This document shows, piece by piece, positions 1 to 10,861 of a DNA stretch of 64,000 bases (positions are counted from its first letter, which is position 1; every line of letters begins with the position of its first letter). Under the pieces are notes generated by a model. It searched no databases. It saw only the letters and a list, made by a program, of their open reading frames with translations, and was not told the DNA's origin. This DNA comes from Ricinus communis (lineage: Eukaryota > Streptophyta > Magnoliopsida > Malpighiales > Euphorbiaceae), in NCBI RefSeq assembly GCF_019578655.1, contig NC_063256.1, forward strand, positions 25,034,342 to 25,098,341, given 5' to 3'. The position numbers were made by a program, and so were the translations under genes.

Positions 1-583
1 ATTCTTGATTTGACTTAAATTTATTCATCTTTCTTTATTTATTTATCCATATTTAGCTTCTAGTTTCTTCTTCTTATGGAATGAGTGCTTTTGCAATATG
101 AAAACCGCATGCAACTGAATATTTGAGGCTAGTGAGCATATTATTTGAGTTTTTACCTTGCGGAGAATTAAGTTATGGGTAATTTCAAGAAGTTTGCGGA
201 CATATGAAAACTCGCACTAGCAAATCTAGACTTATTACTCACGTCCTTTCTTTCTTTTGTGTTCTTTATCTACCCTTGTGTTTAACTCAATTCGATTTGA
301 TCCTTACGCTTAGCCATGAAAGTGAATAAAGAACTAGTAATTTCTTTCCTTATCGGATATGAGATCCTATCTATGTTCTCATTCGTTCTCTTTTGTTTGT
401 CTCTTTCTATTCTATGTCTAGGATGATGGTTTAGTTTTATTTCGCGAACATAAACACAAGAGTTGAGTTAAAGCGTGTGGAAGTGGAAATCACAGGCACC
501 TATGCAATGCTTAGACAAATGTGAAAAAAGAAAATTAGTTATTTGAGTATTAGTTTCAATATCCGAATTAATGTGAACCTTGG
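1..583 (-). repeat. Inverted copy of composite repeat unit A
   Basis: This stretch is the reverse complement of about 719-1297. Shared blocks include the run around the AGCTTCTAGTTTCTTCTTC motif near 55-80 and the ATGCTTAGACAAATG block near 508. It therefore forms the left arm of a long imperfect inverted repeat and may continue beyond the window edge. Identity was judged by eye and is clearly imperfect, with many substitutions and small indels. No reading frame or transposase is visible. The family is not one I recognise. Confidence 0.75.
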
Positions 584-1365
584 CATAGAGTCCTCGTGCA
601 CAGAGGAACAAGAAATGAGAGGAACATGGAATGATGGAGATTCTAATGGTGCAAAACTTGAATTAGGATATTGGGGCGTGCCTCGATTCTAGTCGATCCC
701 TCTTTCCTCTAGAAGATTTGTCCGCAATCATTGGGAGAATGACATCAGTACTCGATTAACTAATTTTCTTTCTTCGCATTTGTCTAAGCATTGGATCGGT
801 GCTTATGATTGCCGCTTCCACGTGCTTTCACTAAACACTCGTGTTTATACTCTCCAAAAAAAACCTACTAGACATAGGTTAGAAAGAGAGGCACAAAATA
901 ATCGAACAAAATGAGAGAACATAGGTAGGATTTTTTATTTGATACGGAGAAAAATCACAAGTTCTTTGTTCTCTTCCATATGACTAAGTGTAAGGATCAA
1001 GATCAAATCCAATTGATTTAAAAATAAGGATAGATAAAGAACACAAAAGGAAGGACGTGAGCGATAATATGCTCTAGCGCAAGTCTAGATAAGTTCATAA
1101 AGTTCTTGAAAGAACCCATAACTTGATTTTCTGCAAGGTAGAAAATAAAAGAATTATGCTCACTAGCTTCAAGTATTTGGTTACATGTAGTTCTAATAGT
1201 GCGAAAGCCCTCATTCCATAAGAAGAAGAAACTAGAAGCTAAATATGAATCAATAAATAAAGAAAGATGAATAAACTAAAGTCAATCAAGAACTAGAGAG
1301 GAGTTAACTGGCCAAAAACTTTCGTAGTCCTAAATTTTATGGGCCAGCTTTATGAAAACAAGGAG
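584..1365 (+). repeat. Composite repeat unit A, copy 1
   Basis: This copy runs from a block beginning GAGTCCTCGTGC to CAACTCTCGTAG-like and TTTATGGGCCAGC sequence. The same order of blocks recurs at 8750-9514, in 12190-12740 (3' truncated) and in 11443-11774 (only the 3' part). From 719 onward it pairs with the inverted copy at 1-583. It is noncoding and of unknown class. It could be the remnant of an LTR or of a complex satellite. No terminal signatures were found. Confidence 0.7.
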
Positions 1366-1481
1366 ATATTCGTGTGGGCAATACCTAATTACACTCCAGC
1401 CCAAATTACTTCATTATATGCATCCTAAACATTAAAATGTGCACATTCCCACTTAGATTAATTAAAAGCAACATAGTTTCT
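1366..1481 (+). repeat. Repeat unit B, left piece split by insertions
   Basis: This is the start of a unit of about 230 bp, with blocks like CCTAATTACACTCC and GCATCCTAAACATTAAAA. Its continuation lies at 2427-2522 and 8265-8310, after removal of the solo LTR and element E. Intact relatives lie at 8311-8535, 8536-8749, 10597-10836 and 11960-12189. Confidence 0.7.
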
Positions 1482-2426
1482 TAATAAGAACCCATCTAGC
1501 ATAAGAAATCCTACTCCAATAAGGAATCTTAATGATGCAAATCCTACTAGCTGAAAGAATCATATTCTGACAACGAGTCCTACTCTAACTAGGAGTTCTA
1601 CTCCAACAAAGAGTCCTAATGATATTGGGAGTCTAAATGACATCAAGAATTCAAGTGACATTAGGAATCCTAATCCAACTAGGATTCAAGATCCACTTCA
1701 CATCCATGGAAACCCAATTACAAGGTCCAAGGCTAAGAAGATAAAAGAAGCTCTCAATGGGCTTATTCAAGATGTTTGGGCTAAGGACACATCAAGGCTT
1801 GAAGAGTTAGATTCAAATTCAAGGCTCATTAGTCTAATTCAATTTATTGGCCTTGAATAGATCTAATATGGGCTTAATGAGCATAAAGGAGCACCTAAGG
1901 GAGTTTGGGCCTAATTACCTCCACCAAAGATGGCCTACGTGTGTGCCTTAAAGAAACTAGGGTTTCTTAATCCTAATGGGTGGCTACATAGTATTTTGGG
2001 AGTATTAGAACTTTGTTTTTAGTTATCTATTTTAGTTAGGATGTTTATCTCTATCCTATTTAAGTTGTTATTCCTTAATAGCTTAGAATTAGGATTTTTT
2101 AAAGGCTATAAAAGCCTAGTGCGAATTTTCAAATTGATTTATTGATGATTAATATATTTTGTGAGTTTATACTCTATTCTTAGTTCTTGTTTAGAGTTAA
2201 TTCAAACTTATCAAGCAATTCATTATTTGTTGTGTTCAAATCCGACTTATCAATTTAGAATCCATACTAAATTATGGCGTCTTCTACCTCTAATACCATA
2301 GGTTTGATAGTTTAATATACTTAAAAGGTTTAAGATTTCCATTGATCTAGTTCTAGATATATCTTGGGCAATAAAATCAAACTTACATACAGGTTTAATC
2401 CTTTAATATAGGTTAGGTTCGTATCA
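1482..2426 (+). mobile_element. Solo LTR of a gypsy chromovirus-like element (S1)
   Basis: The 945-bp LTR is flanked by perfect 5-bp target duplications TTTCT (1477-1481 and 2427-2431). It begins with a mutated form (TAATAAGAACCC) of the expected TGATACGAACC and ends GGTTCGTATCA, so the termini are imperfect inverted repeats. A TATA-like GGCTATAAAAGCC lies near 2105. The first 370 bp are an in-frame extension of a polyprotein (separate entry). Related LTRs lie at 9715-10596 (antisense) and 10862-11442 (truncated). No internal region or second LTR remains, as expected after LTR-LTR recombination. Confidence 0.85.
1489..1860 (+). pseudogene. Polyprotein C-terminal tail encoded inside the LTR
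   Basis: Reading the frame that ends at the TAG at 1858-1860 gives a tail rich in N-P-T-R, S-P and N-D-I short repeats. It has one in-frame stop near 1550. It is followed by the pattern G-N-P-I-T-R-x-K-A-K-K-I-K-E-A-L-N-G-L-I, which is typical of the last residues of plant gypsy polyproteins after the integrase. The tail therefore begins at the LTR edge and would be the end of a pol ORF that runs into the 3' LTR. Such an overlap of pol with the 3' LTR is known from CRM-type chromoviruses. Assignment to that clade is inference. In the antisense copy at 10347-10592 the same tail has longer NPTR and SLDD repeats. Confidence 0.65.
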
Positions 2427-2522
2427 TTTCTCCATCACGCGCATGGATTTATGTGTCGTGCTGCTTGATTATCAAGTCACGCTACAATGCCACTAATGAA
2501 GCTAGTCAATTACATTACCATG
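2427..2522 (+). repeat. Repeat unit B, middle piece
   Basis: This continues the unit from 1481 (after the TSD) with TTTCTCCATCACGCG and the TGATTATCAAGTCACGC block. It ends at CCATG, which is the left target duplication of element E. The unit resumes at 8265. Confidence 0.7.
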
Positions 2523-3390
2523 TGATAGGAAATCATCATCCTAGCAACCATACACCCCAATAACTAGTGAGTTATGATACATATGTAATGTAAGAAATAC
2601 CTTCCAATCAAGATAATTCCAAAATCCAAGGATCTCCTCAAGTAAAGTTAGGGAAAACTAGTTCCAACAATGAAATTAGCACTTGAATTTAACTCTAAAC
2701 CCCCTAAACCAAGTATGATTTGATAAGTTAAGAATCCAACATAAGATTTTGGTTAAAGAATATCATAAAAAAAAATTAGTTTGATAAGTTCAAAGTTCAT
2801 GCAAGAACTTAAGCAAAAACACTCACAAAGAGCAAATAAAGATTATCATTCATCAATTGATTGTTTACACATGAATTTGGCTTTGATATTATAGCCAAAA
2901 CAAGATAAAGAACCTTAAATGGATGTCTTTTGAGCTCTCCCACATTTTCCCCTTTAATCCTATTAAAACTCATTAAAAGTTGTTGTTTTTACATTGATTG
3001 CGCTCATTTTGTAACTCTGACATGACAACTAATCATGTGCATCCATTTTGTAACTCCAAATTATAACCAATCATGTGCATTCATTTTGTAACTTCAAATG
3101 ACAACTAATCACACCCTAACTTAAGAAAACCTAATAAAAATGAAAATAAAAAGGCTACAAATGAATTGTATTGGACCTTTGAGTTCAGCCCAAACTTATT
3201 GCACTAAATTGATGATTTTGGTCCTTTTTTGCAATCCTAAGCCTTAGACTGAGCCTTGTTGTGTTTGAACACTCCAAATTCTTTAATTAAGCCCAACAAA
3301 GCTTCTTGCATCCTTTTGGACTTGTATCTTGTCATTGGACCTCTTTGAATGCTTAAAGGATCATTTGTAGTTCTTGTCTTTATTGCATCA
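2523..3390 (-). repeat. 3' LTR of element E
   Basis: The 868-bp LTR (minus-strand orientation) is bounded by TGATAGG on the left and GCATCA on the right. It matches the 5' LTR from 2917 to 3120 and from 3120 to 3390. It lacks about 270 bp present in the 5' LTR (around 7700-7980). It also keeps about 350 bp (2568-2917) that the 5' LTR lacks. The last codons of pol (3237-3390) lie inside it. Confidence 0.75.
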
Positions 3391-6300
3391 TTCCATCTCT
3401 CCTCACAAGGATTCGTCCTCGAATCAGCTTCATTATCAACTTCATCACCTACATCAAATAGAGAAAGATCAGCAACATTAAAAGAACCACTCACATTGCC
3501 ATACTTACTTGGCAAATCTAGCTTGTAGGAATTGTCATTGATTCTTTCAAGGATGGCCCATCCCCTCTTAGCATTAACTTAGACTTTCGTTGGCTTAAAA
3601 ATCTTTCCTTCCTTAAATGCACCGAAACCGAATCACCGACTCAAATACAACTTTCTTTCTCCCCTTGTTGTGTTGCTTTTCATATTGTTGATTTCTTTTC
3701 TCTATTTGAGCATGCACCCTCTCATGTAAGCTTTTAATAAATTCAGCCTTTTGCTTGCCTTCAAAATTAGCATTATCAATGGGCAATGGCAGTAAATCCA
3801 TATGAGTTAATAGATTGAACTCATATACAACCTCAAAAGGTGAACAATTTGTTATTGCATGAATGCTCCTATTGTATGCAAACTCTACGTGTGGCAAACA
3901 TTCTTTCCAATTCTTCAAATTTCTTTGAATTATTGCCCTCAATAGCTGTGAAAGAGTCCCATTAACCACCTCCGTGTGTCCATCCATTTATGGATGACAA
4001 GTTGTTGAGAATAGAAGCTTTATTCCCCACTTGCTCCAAAGTGTCTTCCAAAAGTGACTAAGAAATTTGACATCTCTATCACTAACCATTTTCCTTGGAA
4101 CTCCATGCAATCTCACAATTATTTTGAATAACAGCCCCATAATATGAGTTGCATCATCTGTCTTATGGCATTGAATGAAATGTACCATTTTGCTAAACCT
4201 GTCAACAATAAAAAAACATAGAATCTTTCCCTCCCCTTGACGTAGGTAATCCTAAAACAAAGTTCATAGAAGTGTCTACCCAAGGTTCATTAGGTATGGG
4301 AAGTGGAGTATACAATTCATGAGGCATCACTTTAGATTTAGCTTGTTTACAATTAAAGCATCTCTCACATATTTCTTGAACATCTTTTTTCATCTGTAGC
4401 TAAAAGAAATGATTACTTAAAGCATCTAAAGTCTTTCTCGTAGCCAAAATGCCCTATCAAACCCCCACCATGTGCCTCCATTACAAGTAACTCTCTTAAA
4501 AAGATTGAGGCAGGCATAACTTATTTTCTTTAAAAAGAAAACCATCATCTCTATAGAACTTGTCAAAAACCCCTCTCTCACATGCCCCATATACATTAGC
4601 AAAATCGTGGTCTAAATTATATAAGTCCTTAATGAACTCAAAACCGAATAATTTTGCATCAATTGTAGAAATTAGAGCATACCTTCTAGATAGATCATCG
4701 AAAACGACATTCTCTTTACCTTGTTTGTACTTGATGACATATGGAAAGGATTCAATAAATTCTACCTATTTAGCATGCCTACGGCTTAGCTTCCCTTGTC
4801 CTTTGAGATATTTCAAAGACTCGTGGTTAGTGTGTATAATGAATTTCCTATACCAAAGATAGTGCTACCATGTCTCTAAAGCTTTTACCAAAGCATAAAC
4901 TCTTTGTCATAAGTTGGGAAATTTAGACTTGCTCTACTTAGCTTCTCATTAAAGAATTCAATTGGTCTTCCTTCTTGCATTAAGACTCCGCCAATACCTA
5001 TTCCACTTGCATCACACTCAACCTCAAAGGTTTTAGCAAAGTTAGGCAAAGCAAGTAAAGGTGTTGAACTAAGTTTGTCTTTTAGCAAGCAAAAAGCATT
5101 ATCTTGTTCTTTTCCCCACTTGAAACCCACATTATTTTTAATGCATTCAATTAAAGGTGCAGAAATTGTAGAGAAATCCTTAATGAATCTCCTATAAAAG
5201 CTAGCAAGACCATGAAAACTCCTACAATCATGCACACTAATAGGTTTATGCCACTCTCTAATTACTTTTCCTTTTGCTTGATCAACATGAATTCCCTAGT
5301 CACTAACAATATATCCAAGAAAAGTAATTTCATTAGTGCAAAAAGTGCATTTCTTAATATTAGCATATAATGTCTCTTGCCTTAACATATAAAAAACAAG
5401 CTTTAAGTGTGTTACATGCTCATCTAAAGATTTACCATACACAAGAATATCATTAAAATAAACTACTACAAACTTTCCAATGAAAGCGCACAAATCATAA
5501 TTCATCAATTGCATAAAAGTACTTGGAGCATTAGTTAAACCAAACGGCATGACTAACCACTCATATAATCCATGTTTTTTTTAAAGTGGTTTTCCATTCA
5601 TCACCCTCACGCATTCTTATTTGATGATATCCAGAATTTAAATCCACTTTAGAAAACACACAACCACCGTGCAATTCATCCAACATGTCATCTAGCCTAG
5701 GTATAGAATGGAGATACTTTACTGTTATTTTGTTGACGACATGACAATAAACACACATCCTCCATGAACAATCTTTCTTAGGCACTAAAATTATAGGAAC
5801 TTACGTACCTCTTATCCATAAGCTCACTCGCTTACCTTTGGATTTCTTTTGTCTCCTCGGGGTTGCATCTATATGCTAACCTATTTGGTATGCTTGCACA
5901 TGAAATGAAATCAATTTGATGTTCAATTCTTCAAATTGCTGGTAATCCTTTAGGCACATCTTTGGGAAAGAGGTCTTCATACTCCTCCAAAAGCTTAAGA
6001 GTAACACTAGGCAAATCCTTGTTAAGATTGTTAGAAATCATCAAAACTTCATTGTACATGAGTACAAGTAAGGGCTGCCTCAAGGATAGTATTTTTCTCA
6101 CATTACTTGGCTTTGCATACACATTCATTTTTCTTTCACTCTCATCTCCCTTGTTTTCTCTCACCTCATGTTTCCAATCACATTCACATTTACCACTGAC
6201 CTCACATTTTTCTCTTTTCACTATTTTTTGCTCCCTTTCCAATTTTTCCCCATATGAAGATTCAAGCTCTTCATATTATTGTTTAGTTCTCATTTAATCA

Positions 6301-6640
6301 TCGAAAATGCCTTGAGGGTAATAGTTAAAGATTGAACTTTTCTCCATTAATAGTTAAGGCATATTGACTCTTGAACTAATCATAAATCACACGCCTATCA
6401 TATTACCAAGGTCTTCCCAACAAAACATGTCCAGCATACATGGGAGCCACATCACAAAGCACCTCATCCTTATATCTCCTAATAGAAAAAGAAATAGTAC
6501 TTGCTTATTTACCTTCACAACACCACTATCATTCAGCCATTGCAACTTGTAAGGCCATGGGTGTTTTGTCATTGGTAATTTTCCACAGGCAAAGTACTAA
6601 CAACATTAGTACAACTTCTACTATCAACAATCATGTTACA
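3237..6640 (-). pseudogene. Element E protease-RT-RNase H-integrase polyprotein remnant
   Basis: Read from 6640 down to 3237 in several frames. The protease site is V-D-S-R-S-C near 6620 (normally D-S-G). The pre-RT linker (L-F-P-K-D-V-P-x-G-L-P) is at 5931-6000. RT lies at 5785-5296, with [18 protein letters not shown], and Y-F-N-D-I-L where Y-x-D-D is expected; Asn replaces the first catalytic Asp (codon 5452-5454). RNase H (C-D-A-S) is at 5235-4885. Integrase is at 4393-3613: the zinc-binding C-x2-C, M-N-F-V-L-G-L-P (first Asp of DDE replaced by Asn), V-S-D-R-D and T-E-V-V-N. The C-terminal tail ends G-P-M-T-R-x-K-S-K-R at 3237. Stops and frameshifts separate most domains. Confidence 0.85.
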
Positions 6641-7258
6641 CAACTTAAAACAATTAAATAATAAGTATGAAAAGAAATTCTTACGCTGCTCTCCATGTTC
6701 ATCATATTTACATTGCAAATTAAGTGTGTGTTGCACTAATAACACATCCCCTTTAGCATATTCAACATCACTAACATCCTCTAAAGTTGGCATGTCATCA
6801 TTCTCATCATCATTTTTATTTTTACTTTCAGATTCAATAATTCCATCTCTAATAATCATGGTCCTCTTATTAGGGAAATCACGTGCATAATGACCTTATC
6901 CAAGACACTTAAAACACTTCAAGTTTTTAGATTGATTAGCTTGATTTTCAACTTTGTTTTTTGCTGCCTATTTCATTTTCATTCTTATTCTCATATACTT
7001 TAGGCTTAGCAAATTTATCATTCTTTTACTCTAACTCGATTTCCAATTAGAAGAACTAGAATGCGAATTAAGTTTAGAATCAAACTTACTTGGACCTTTT
7101 CGCTTGAGTTGCCTTTCAATTTTCATGGCCATATTCACGATGTCCTCAAGCTCTACATAATGTCGCAACTACACAAGATCAACAGTACTCTTGTTTATAC
7201 CATTCAAGAATCTTGTTATGATGGCCTCTCTATCCTCCTCCATATTTGCTTTAATGGA
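6569..7258 (-). pseudogene. Element E gag remnant with zinc knuckle
   Basis: Minus-strand translation from about 7258 gives the C-terminal half of a retrotransposon capsid protein (E-E-D-R-E-A-I-I-T-R-F-L-N-G ... H-Y-V-E-L-E-D-I-V-N-M-A). This is followed by a basic linker and a C-x2-C-x4-H zinc knuckle around 6868-6922. The final Cys of the knuckle is Phe, and a stop lies inside it. Several in-frame stops are present. The N-terminal capsid half is absent. After the knuckle the frame runs into an acidic linker (6859-6780) and the protease. Confidence 0.75.
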
Positions 7259-7479
7259 GTGAAAAAAAAAGGTTGGTTTAGATCAAGTTATTAGTTAAGG
7301 CCAAAATTAAAATAGTTATACATAAGAAAATAATGAAAGAAAATAATAGAATAGGGTTTTATGCCACCCAAACCTTCTTTTTGTTTGATCTTTTGATTTG
7401 TTTTATTTTTTTTATGATAATAACAAAAGTGAAAAGAAATTAAGAACAACATAAAGAGATTAACAAGAAGAGACAACAA

Positions 7480-8264
7480 ATGTCCCTTAGCAACCATACA
7501 CCCTAAATTTCTTCTTATTGAGTGTGGCATTTTCTTGCCACACTCAATAAGTACAATTCTTGTCTTTTGAGCTCTCCCATGTTTTTCTCTTTAATCCCCA
7601 TTATAACTCATTAATGGTTATTTCTACATTGATTGCACCTATTTTGTAAATCCTAAATGACAACTCATCATGTGCAATCATTTGTAACTCCATATGACAA
7701 CTACACACAACACACATATTACTCACACTTAATAAAATAGACCCTTATTAAATAAAGTTAAACTAGAACAATTACTTAAGCTAAAATCCAAAAGGATAAG
7801 AACCCAAAAAAATATGAATTAATCCCAAAAGCCTAATTATGGCCGAATGACTTTTATTCTTCAAAATGGGTTGAATGCCTCATTATAAAGTTGTACTCTT
7901 GTCTTCATGCATGAGTTGTATTTCCAATTTGGTCCTTTTGGTGCATGCCTTTGCAATGGAACCTCATGGCAACCTTGATTCCTATCAATCTTAACTTAAG
8001 AAACCCTAATAAAAATGAAAATAAAAGGGCTACAAATGAATTGCATTGGACCTTTGAGTTCAACCCAAACTTATTGCACTAAATTGATGATTTTGGTCTC
8101 TCTTTGTAATCCTAAGCCTTAGGCTAAGCCTTGTTGTGTTTGAACACTTCAAATGTCTTTAATCTCCAAACAAAGCTTCCTACATCCTTTTAGACTTGGA
8201 TCTTGTCATTGGACCTCCTTGAATGCTTAAAGGATCATTTGTAGTTATTGTCTTTGTTGCATCA
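7480..8264 (-). repeat. 5' LTR of element E
   Basis: It matches the 3' LTR at 2523-3390, including the block with the pol tail (G-P-M-T-R-S-K-S-K-R-M-stop at 8264-8110). The left edge is uncertain: shared sequence starts with AGCAACCATACACCC at 7488. About 350 bp found in the 3' LTR are replaced here by a short perfect hairpin (7515-7550). No tRNA-Met-type primer site could be found to its left. Confidence 0.65.
7515..7550. repeat. Perfect 15-bp inverted repeat (hairpin)
   Basis: The arms TTATTGAGTGTGGCA (7515-7529) and TGCCACACTCAATAA (7536-7550) are exact complements around a 6-nt loop. The hairpin sits at the point where the 5' LTR of element E has lost about 350 bp relative to the 3' LTR. 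It may be a scar of that deletion. No terminator function is implied. Confidence 0.8.
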
Positions 8265-8749
8265 CCATGACTCCTTAATGAAAATAAGAGAAAATTCACA
8301 TGGGCATACCTAATAATACTTCGACCTAAATTGCTTCATTACATGCCTCTCAAGGATCAAAAAGCATGCATTCCCGCTTGTATTAATTGAAAGAAATATT
8401 ATTTCTCCCTTATGTGCATAGATTTGCACCTCGTGCTACTTGATCATCAAGTTACGCCTCAATGGCACTAGTCAAGCTTGTCAATTTCGTTCCTATGACT
8501 TCGAAATGAAAGCAAGAGGAAATTATAAGGGGCACTGAATAACACTCCGATGCAATTTACTTCTTACATGCCACCCAAACATCAAACACGCTCATCCCTG
8601 CTTAGATTAATAGAAAGCAACATAATTTCTCCCTTACGAGGGCAGATTTCCCACTCGTCGTGCTTGATCATCGAACTAAGCCTCAATGCCATCAATCAAG
8701 CTTGTCAATTGCATTCTCATGATTCCTTATGCCAGTCCTTGTGTTATCA
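8265..8749 (+). repeat. Repeat unit B: end of split copy and two further copies
   Basis: 8265-8310 completes the unit interrupted by element E. Two more diverged copies follow in tandem (about 8311-8535 and 8536-8749). Each has the CTTGATCATCAAGT-like palindrome, the CACTAGTCAAGCTTGTCAAT block and a CTCCGAC/CTTCGACC start. Open frames here are short and have no homology I recognise. Confidence 0.7.
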
Positions 8750-9514
8750 AGAGTCCTCGTGCCTTGAGGAACAAGGAATTATGGAGATCTTAATAATGCA
8801 ATTCCTAAATTGGAATACTTGGGCATGCCTCGATTCTTATTCTTCCCTATTTCCTCCAAAAGATTCGTTCGTGATCATTCAGAGAATTTGGTCAATACTG
8901 GATTAACTAATTTTCTTTCTTCGCATTCGTCCAAGCATTGGATCGGTGCCTACGAGTGTGGCTTCCACGTGCTTTCACTCAACACTCGTGTTTATGCTCC
9001 CTAAATAAAACCAAACCATCATACTAGATAGAGACTAGAAAGAGAGACACAAAAGAAACAAGAAAAATGAGAACATAGGTAGGATTTATGTTTTAATAAG
9101 GAAAGAAATCATAAGTTTTTTACTCTCTTCCATATGGCTATGCATAAGGATCAAATTGAATTGATTTAAACATAAGGGTAGACAAAGAAGAAAAAAGAAA
9201 GGAGTAACATGAGCAATAAGTCTATGTTTGCTAGCACGAGTGTTGATAAGTCCATAAGCTTCTTGAAAGAACCCATGACTTGATTTTTCGCAAGTTAGAA
9301 AACTGGAATAATATGCTCACTAGCCTCAAGTATTTGGTTACGTATAGTTTTTATAGTGCGAAAGCCCTCACTTTATAAGAAGAAGAAACTAGAAGTTAAA
9401 TATGAAAAAAAAGAAATAAAGATGAATAAACTAAAGTCAAATCAAGAACTAGAGAGGAGTTGAATGGCCAACAACTCTCGTAGTCCTAAATTTTATGAGC
9501 CAGCTTAACAAAAA
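8750..9514 (+). repeat. Composite repeat unit A, copy 2
   Basis: It is the same block order as 590-1365: GAGTCCTCGTGCC, the GTCCAAGCATTGGATCGG block, the AACATAGGTAGGATT block, the TGCTCACTAGC block and the CAACTCTCGTAGTCC end. The two copies are collinear and of equal length within a few bases. It lies between unit B copies, so the A+B order repeats with a period of about 1 kb. Confidence 0.75.
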
Positions 9515-9714
9515 TAAGGGAAATTCGCGTAGGCATATCGAATAACACTCCAGCCCAAATTACTTCATTATATGCATCTCAAACATCAAATTGTACACAT
9601 TTCCAAATGGAATAATTGAAAGCAACATGATTTCTCCATCACGCGTGTTGACTTGTGTCTCGTCTTACTTGATCATCAAGTCATGCTACAAAAATCTATA
9701 TGGGCATACCAAAT
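9515..9714 (+). repeat. Repeat unit B interrupted by an antisense solo LTR
   Basis: The unit starts GGCATATCGAATAACACTCC and follows the usual order. A second unit start (GGGCATACCAAAT) abuts the antisense LTR at 9715 and resumes after 10596. Confidence 0.65.
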
Positions 9715-10596
9715 TGATATGGAACCTCCATGAATAAGGTTGAGAACCCCTTTTGAATTGCGGACCCCTAACATATTAACATGAAAACCCCAAGAACCAA
9801 TTTGGTTCAACCCTTAAAAAAGATTAGAAAATAGATTTCTTAGAAATATGAACAAGAATTAGAATTTAGAAAACTTATTCCTAAATTCTAATTTTGAAAC
9901 ACGCCACAAGAAGATGATCAATCTACTTGAATGTTTCTTAAGCATGGATTCTACACAAGAACACAAAGACAAAGCAAACAGCTTTAAGGTTTAATAACCA
10001 ATTATCATTCAAAAATTCAACTTCAACTTAAAGATAACCTAATTCTTAATTAATAAGGATTTACATTCAATCTAGGAGAAAGATAACCTTTCTAATAAAA
10101 AGAGATAAGTAAAACAAAGTCCTAATTATGTTAAAATACATGTGTGGCCGCTCAAAATAAGCCATGAAACCTTAATTTACATAAGCTATATAGATGGGCC
10201 TCATAACATAAGCCAAGTAAGGTCCAAAGTCTTCATATGCTCCAATTCAGCTTCTTTGGTCTTTTTAAGCCTAATTATATTCATTCAAGCCCAATAAACT
10301 GAATTAAATTAATGAGCCTTGAACTGAAATTCAATTCTTCAAGCATTCATATGTCCTTAGCCCAAATGTCTTGGGTAAGCTCATTGACTTGTAATTTGAA
10401 TCGCACTGGAGTCGTAGTTAAATTAGGACTCCTTTCATTGCTTGGACTCCTAATATCATCAAGACTCCTTGCTGGATTAGGATTCCTAGTAGAGTTAGGA
10501 CTCCTTGTTGGATTAGGATTCCTTGAGCTAGTAGGATTTGCATCATCAAGACTCATTGTTGGAGTAGGATTCATTGTACTAGTTTGGTTCATATCT
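9715..10596 (-). mobile_element. Antisense solo LTR, same family as S1 (S2)
   Basis: The 882-bp LTR is on the minus strand. On the plus strand it opens TGATATGGAACC and closes GGTTCATATC(T). The flanks CAAAT (9710-9714) and TTAAT (10597-10601) each differ by one base from CTAAT, the sequence expected in the uninterrupted unit B, so a decayed target duplication is likely. Minus-strand codons 10592-10347 encode an N-P-T-R and S-L-D-D-rich tail with the ending T-Q-D-I-W-A-K-D, matching the tail in S1. The leucine-rich frame on the opposite strand is a shadow. Confidence 0.75.
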
Positions 10597-10861
10597 TTAA
10601 TAATACTCCAGCCCAGTTTGCTTTATTATATGCCTCCTAAGCATCAAAATGCATGCAGTTCTACTTATATTAATCGAAAGTAATATGATTTCTCCCTTAC
10701 GTGCGTGGATTTGCATCTCATGCTGCTTGATCATCAAGTCACGCCCCAATGCCACTAGTCAAGCTTATCAATTGCGTTCCCATGATTCCTCAATGAAAAT
10801 AAGAGAACATTCAAGTGGGCGTACCTAATAACACTCCGACCCAATTATGGGCCTACCTAAT
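10597..10861 (+). repeat. Repeat unit B copies
   Basis: One near-complete unit (10597-10836) is followed by the start of another (ACACTCCGACCCAATTATGGGCC). The second is cut by a truncated LTR at about 10862. Confidence 0.65.

Larger units (their letters stand above)
2523..8264 (-). mobile_element. Gypsy element E (chromovirus-like), defective
   Basis: The 5.74-kb element lies on the minus strand, with perfect target duplications CCATG at 2518-2522 and 8265-8269. It starts TGATAGG and ends TGCATCA on the plus strand. Order on the minus strand is 5' LTR (about 7480-8264), gag remnant, protease, RT, RNase H, integrase with a C-terminal extension, and 3' LTR (2523-3390). The N-terminal half of gag and the primer-binding site are missing, so about 220 bp at 7260-7480 have no recognisable content. 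RT and integrase catalytic residues are mutated and stops are frequent. It cannot move on its own. Confidence 0.85.

Noticed and set aside
10312..10683. Plus-strand leucine/glycine-rich open frame that looks like a membrane protein
   Set aside because: It is the antisense shadow of the NPTR-rich tail encoded on the minus strand of solo LTR S2.
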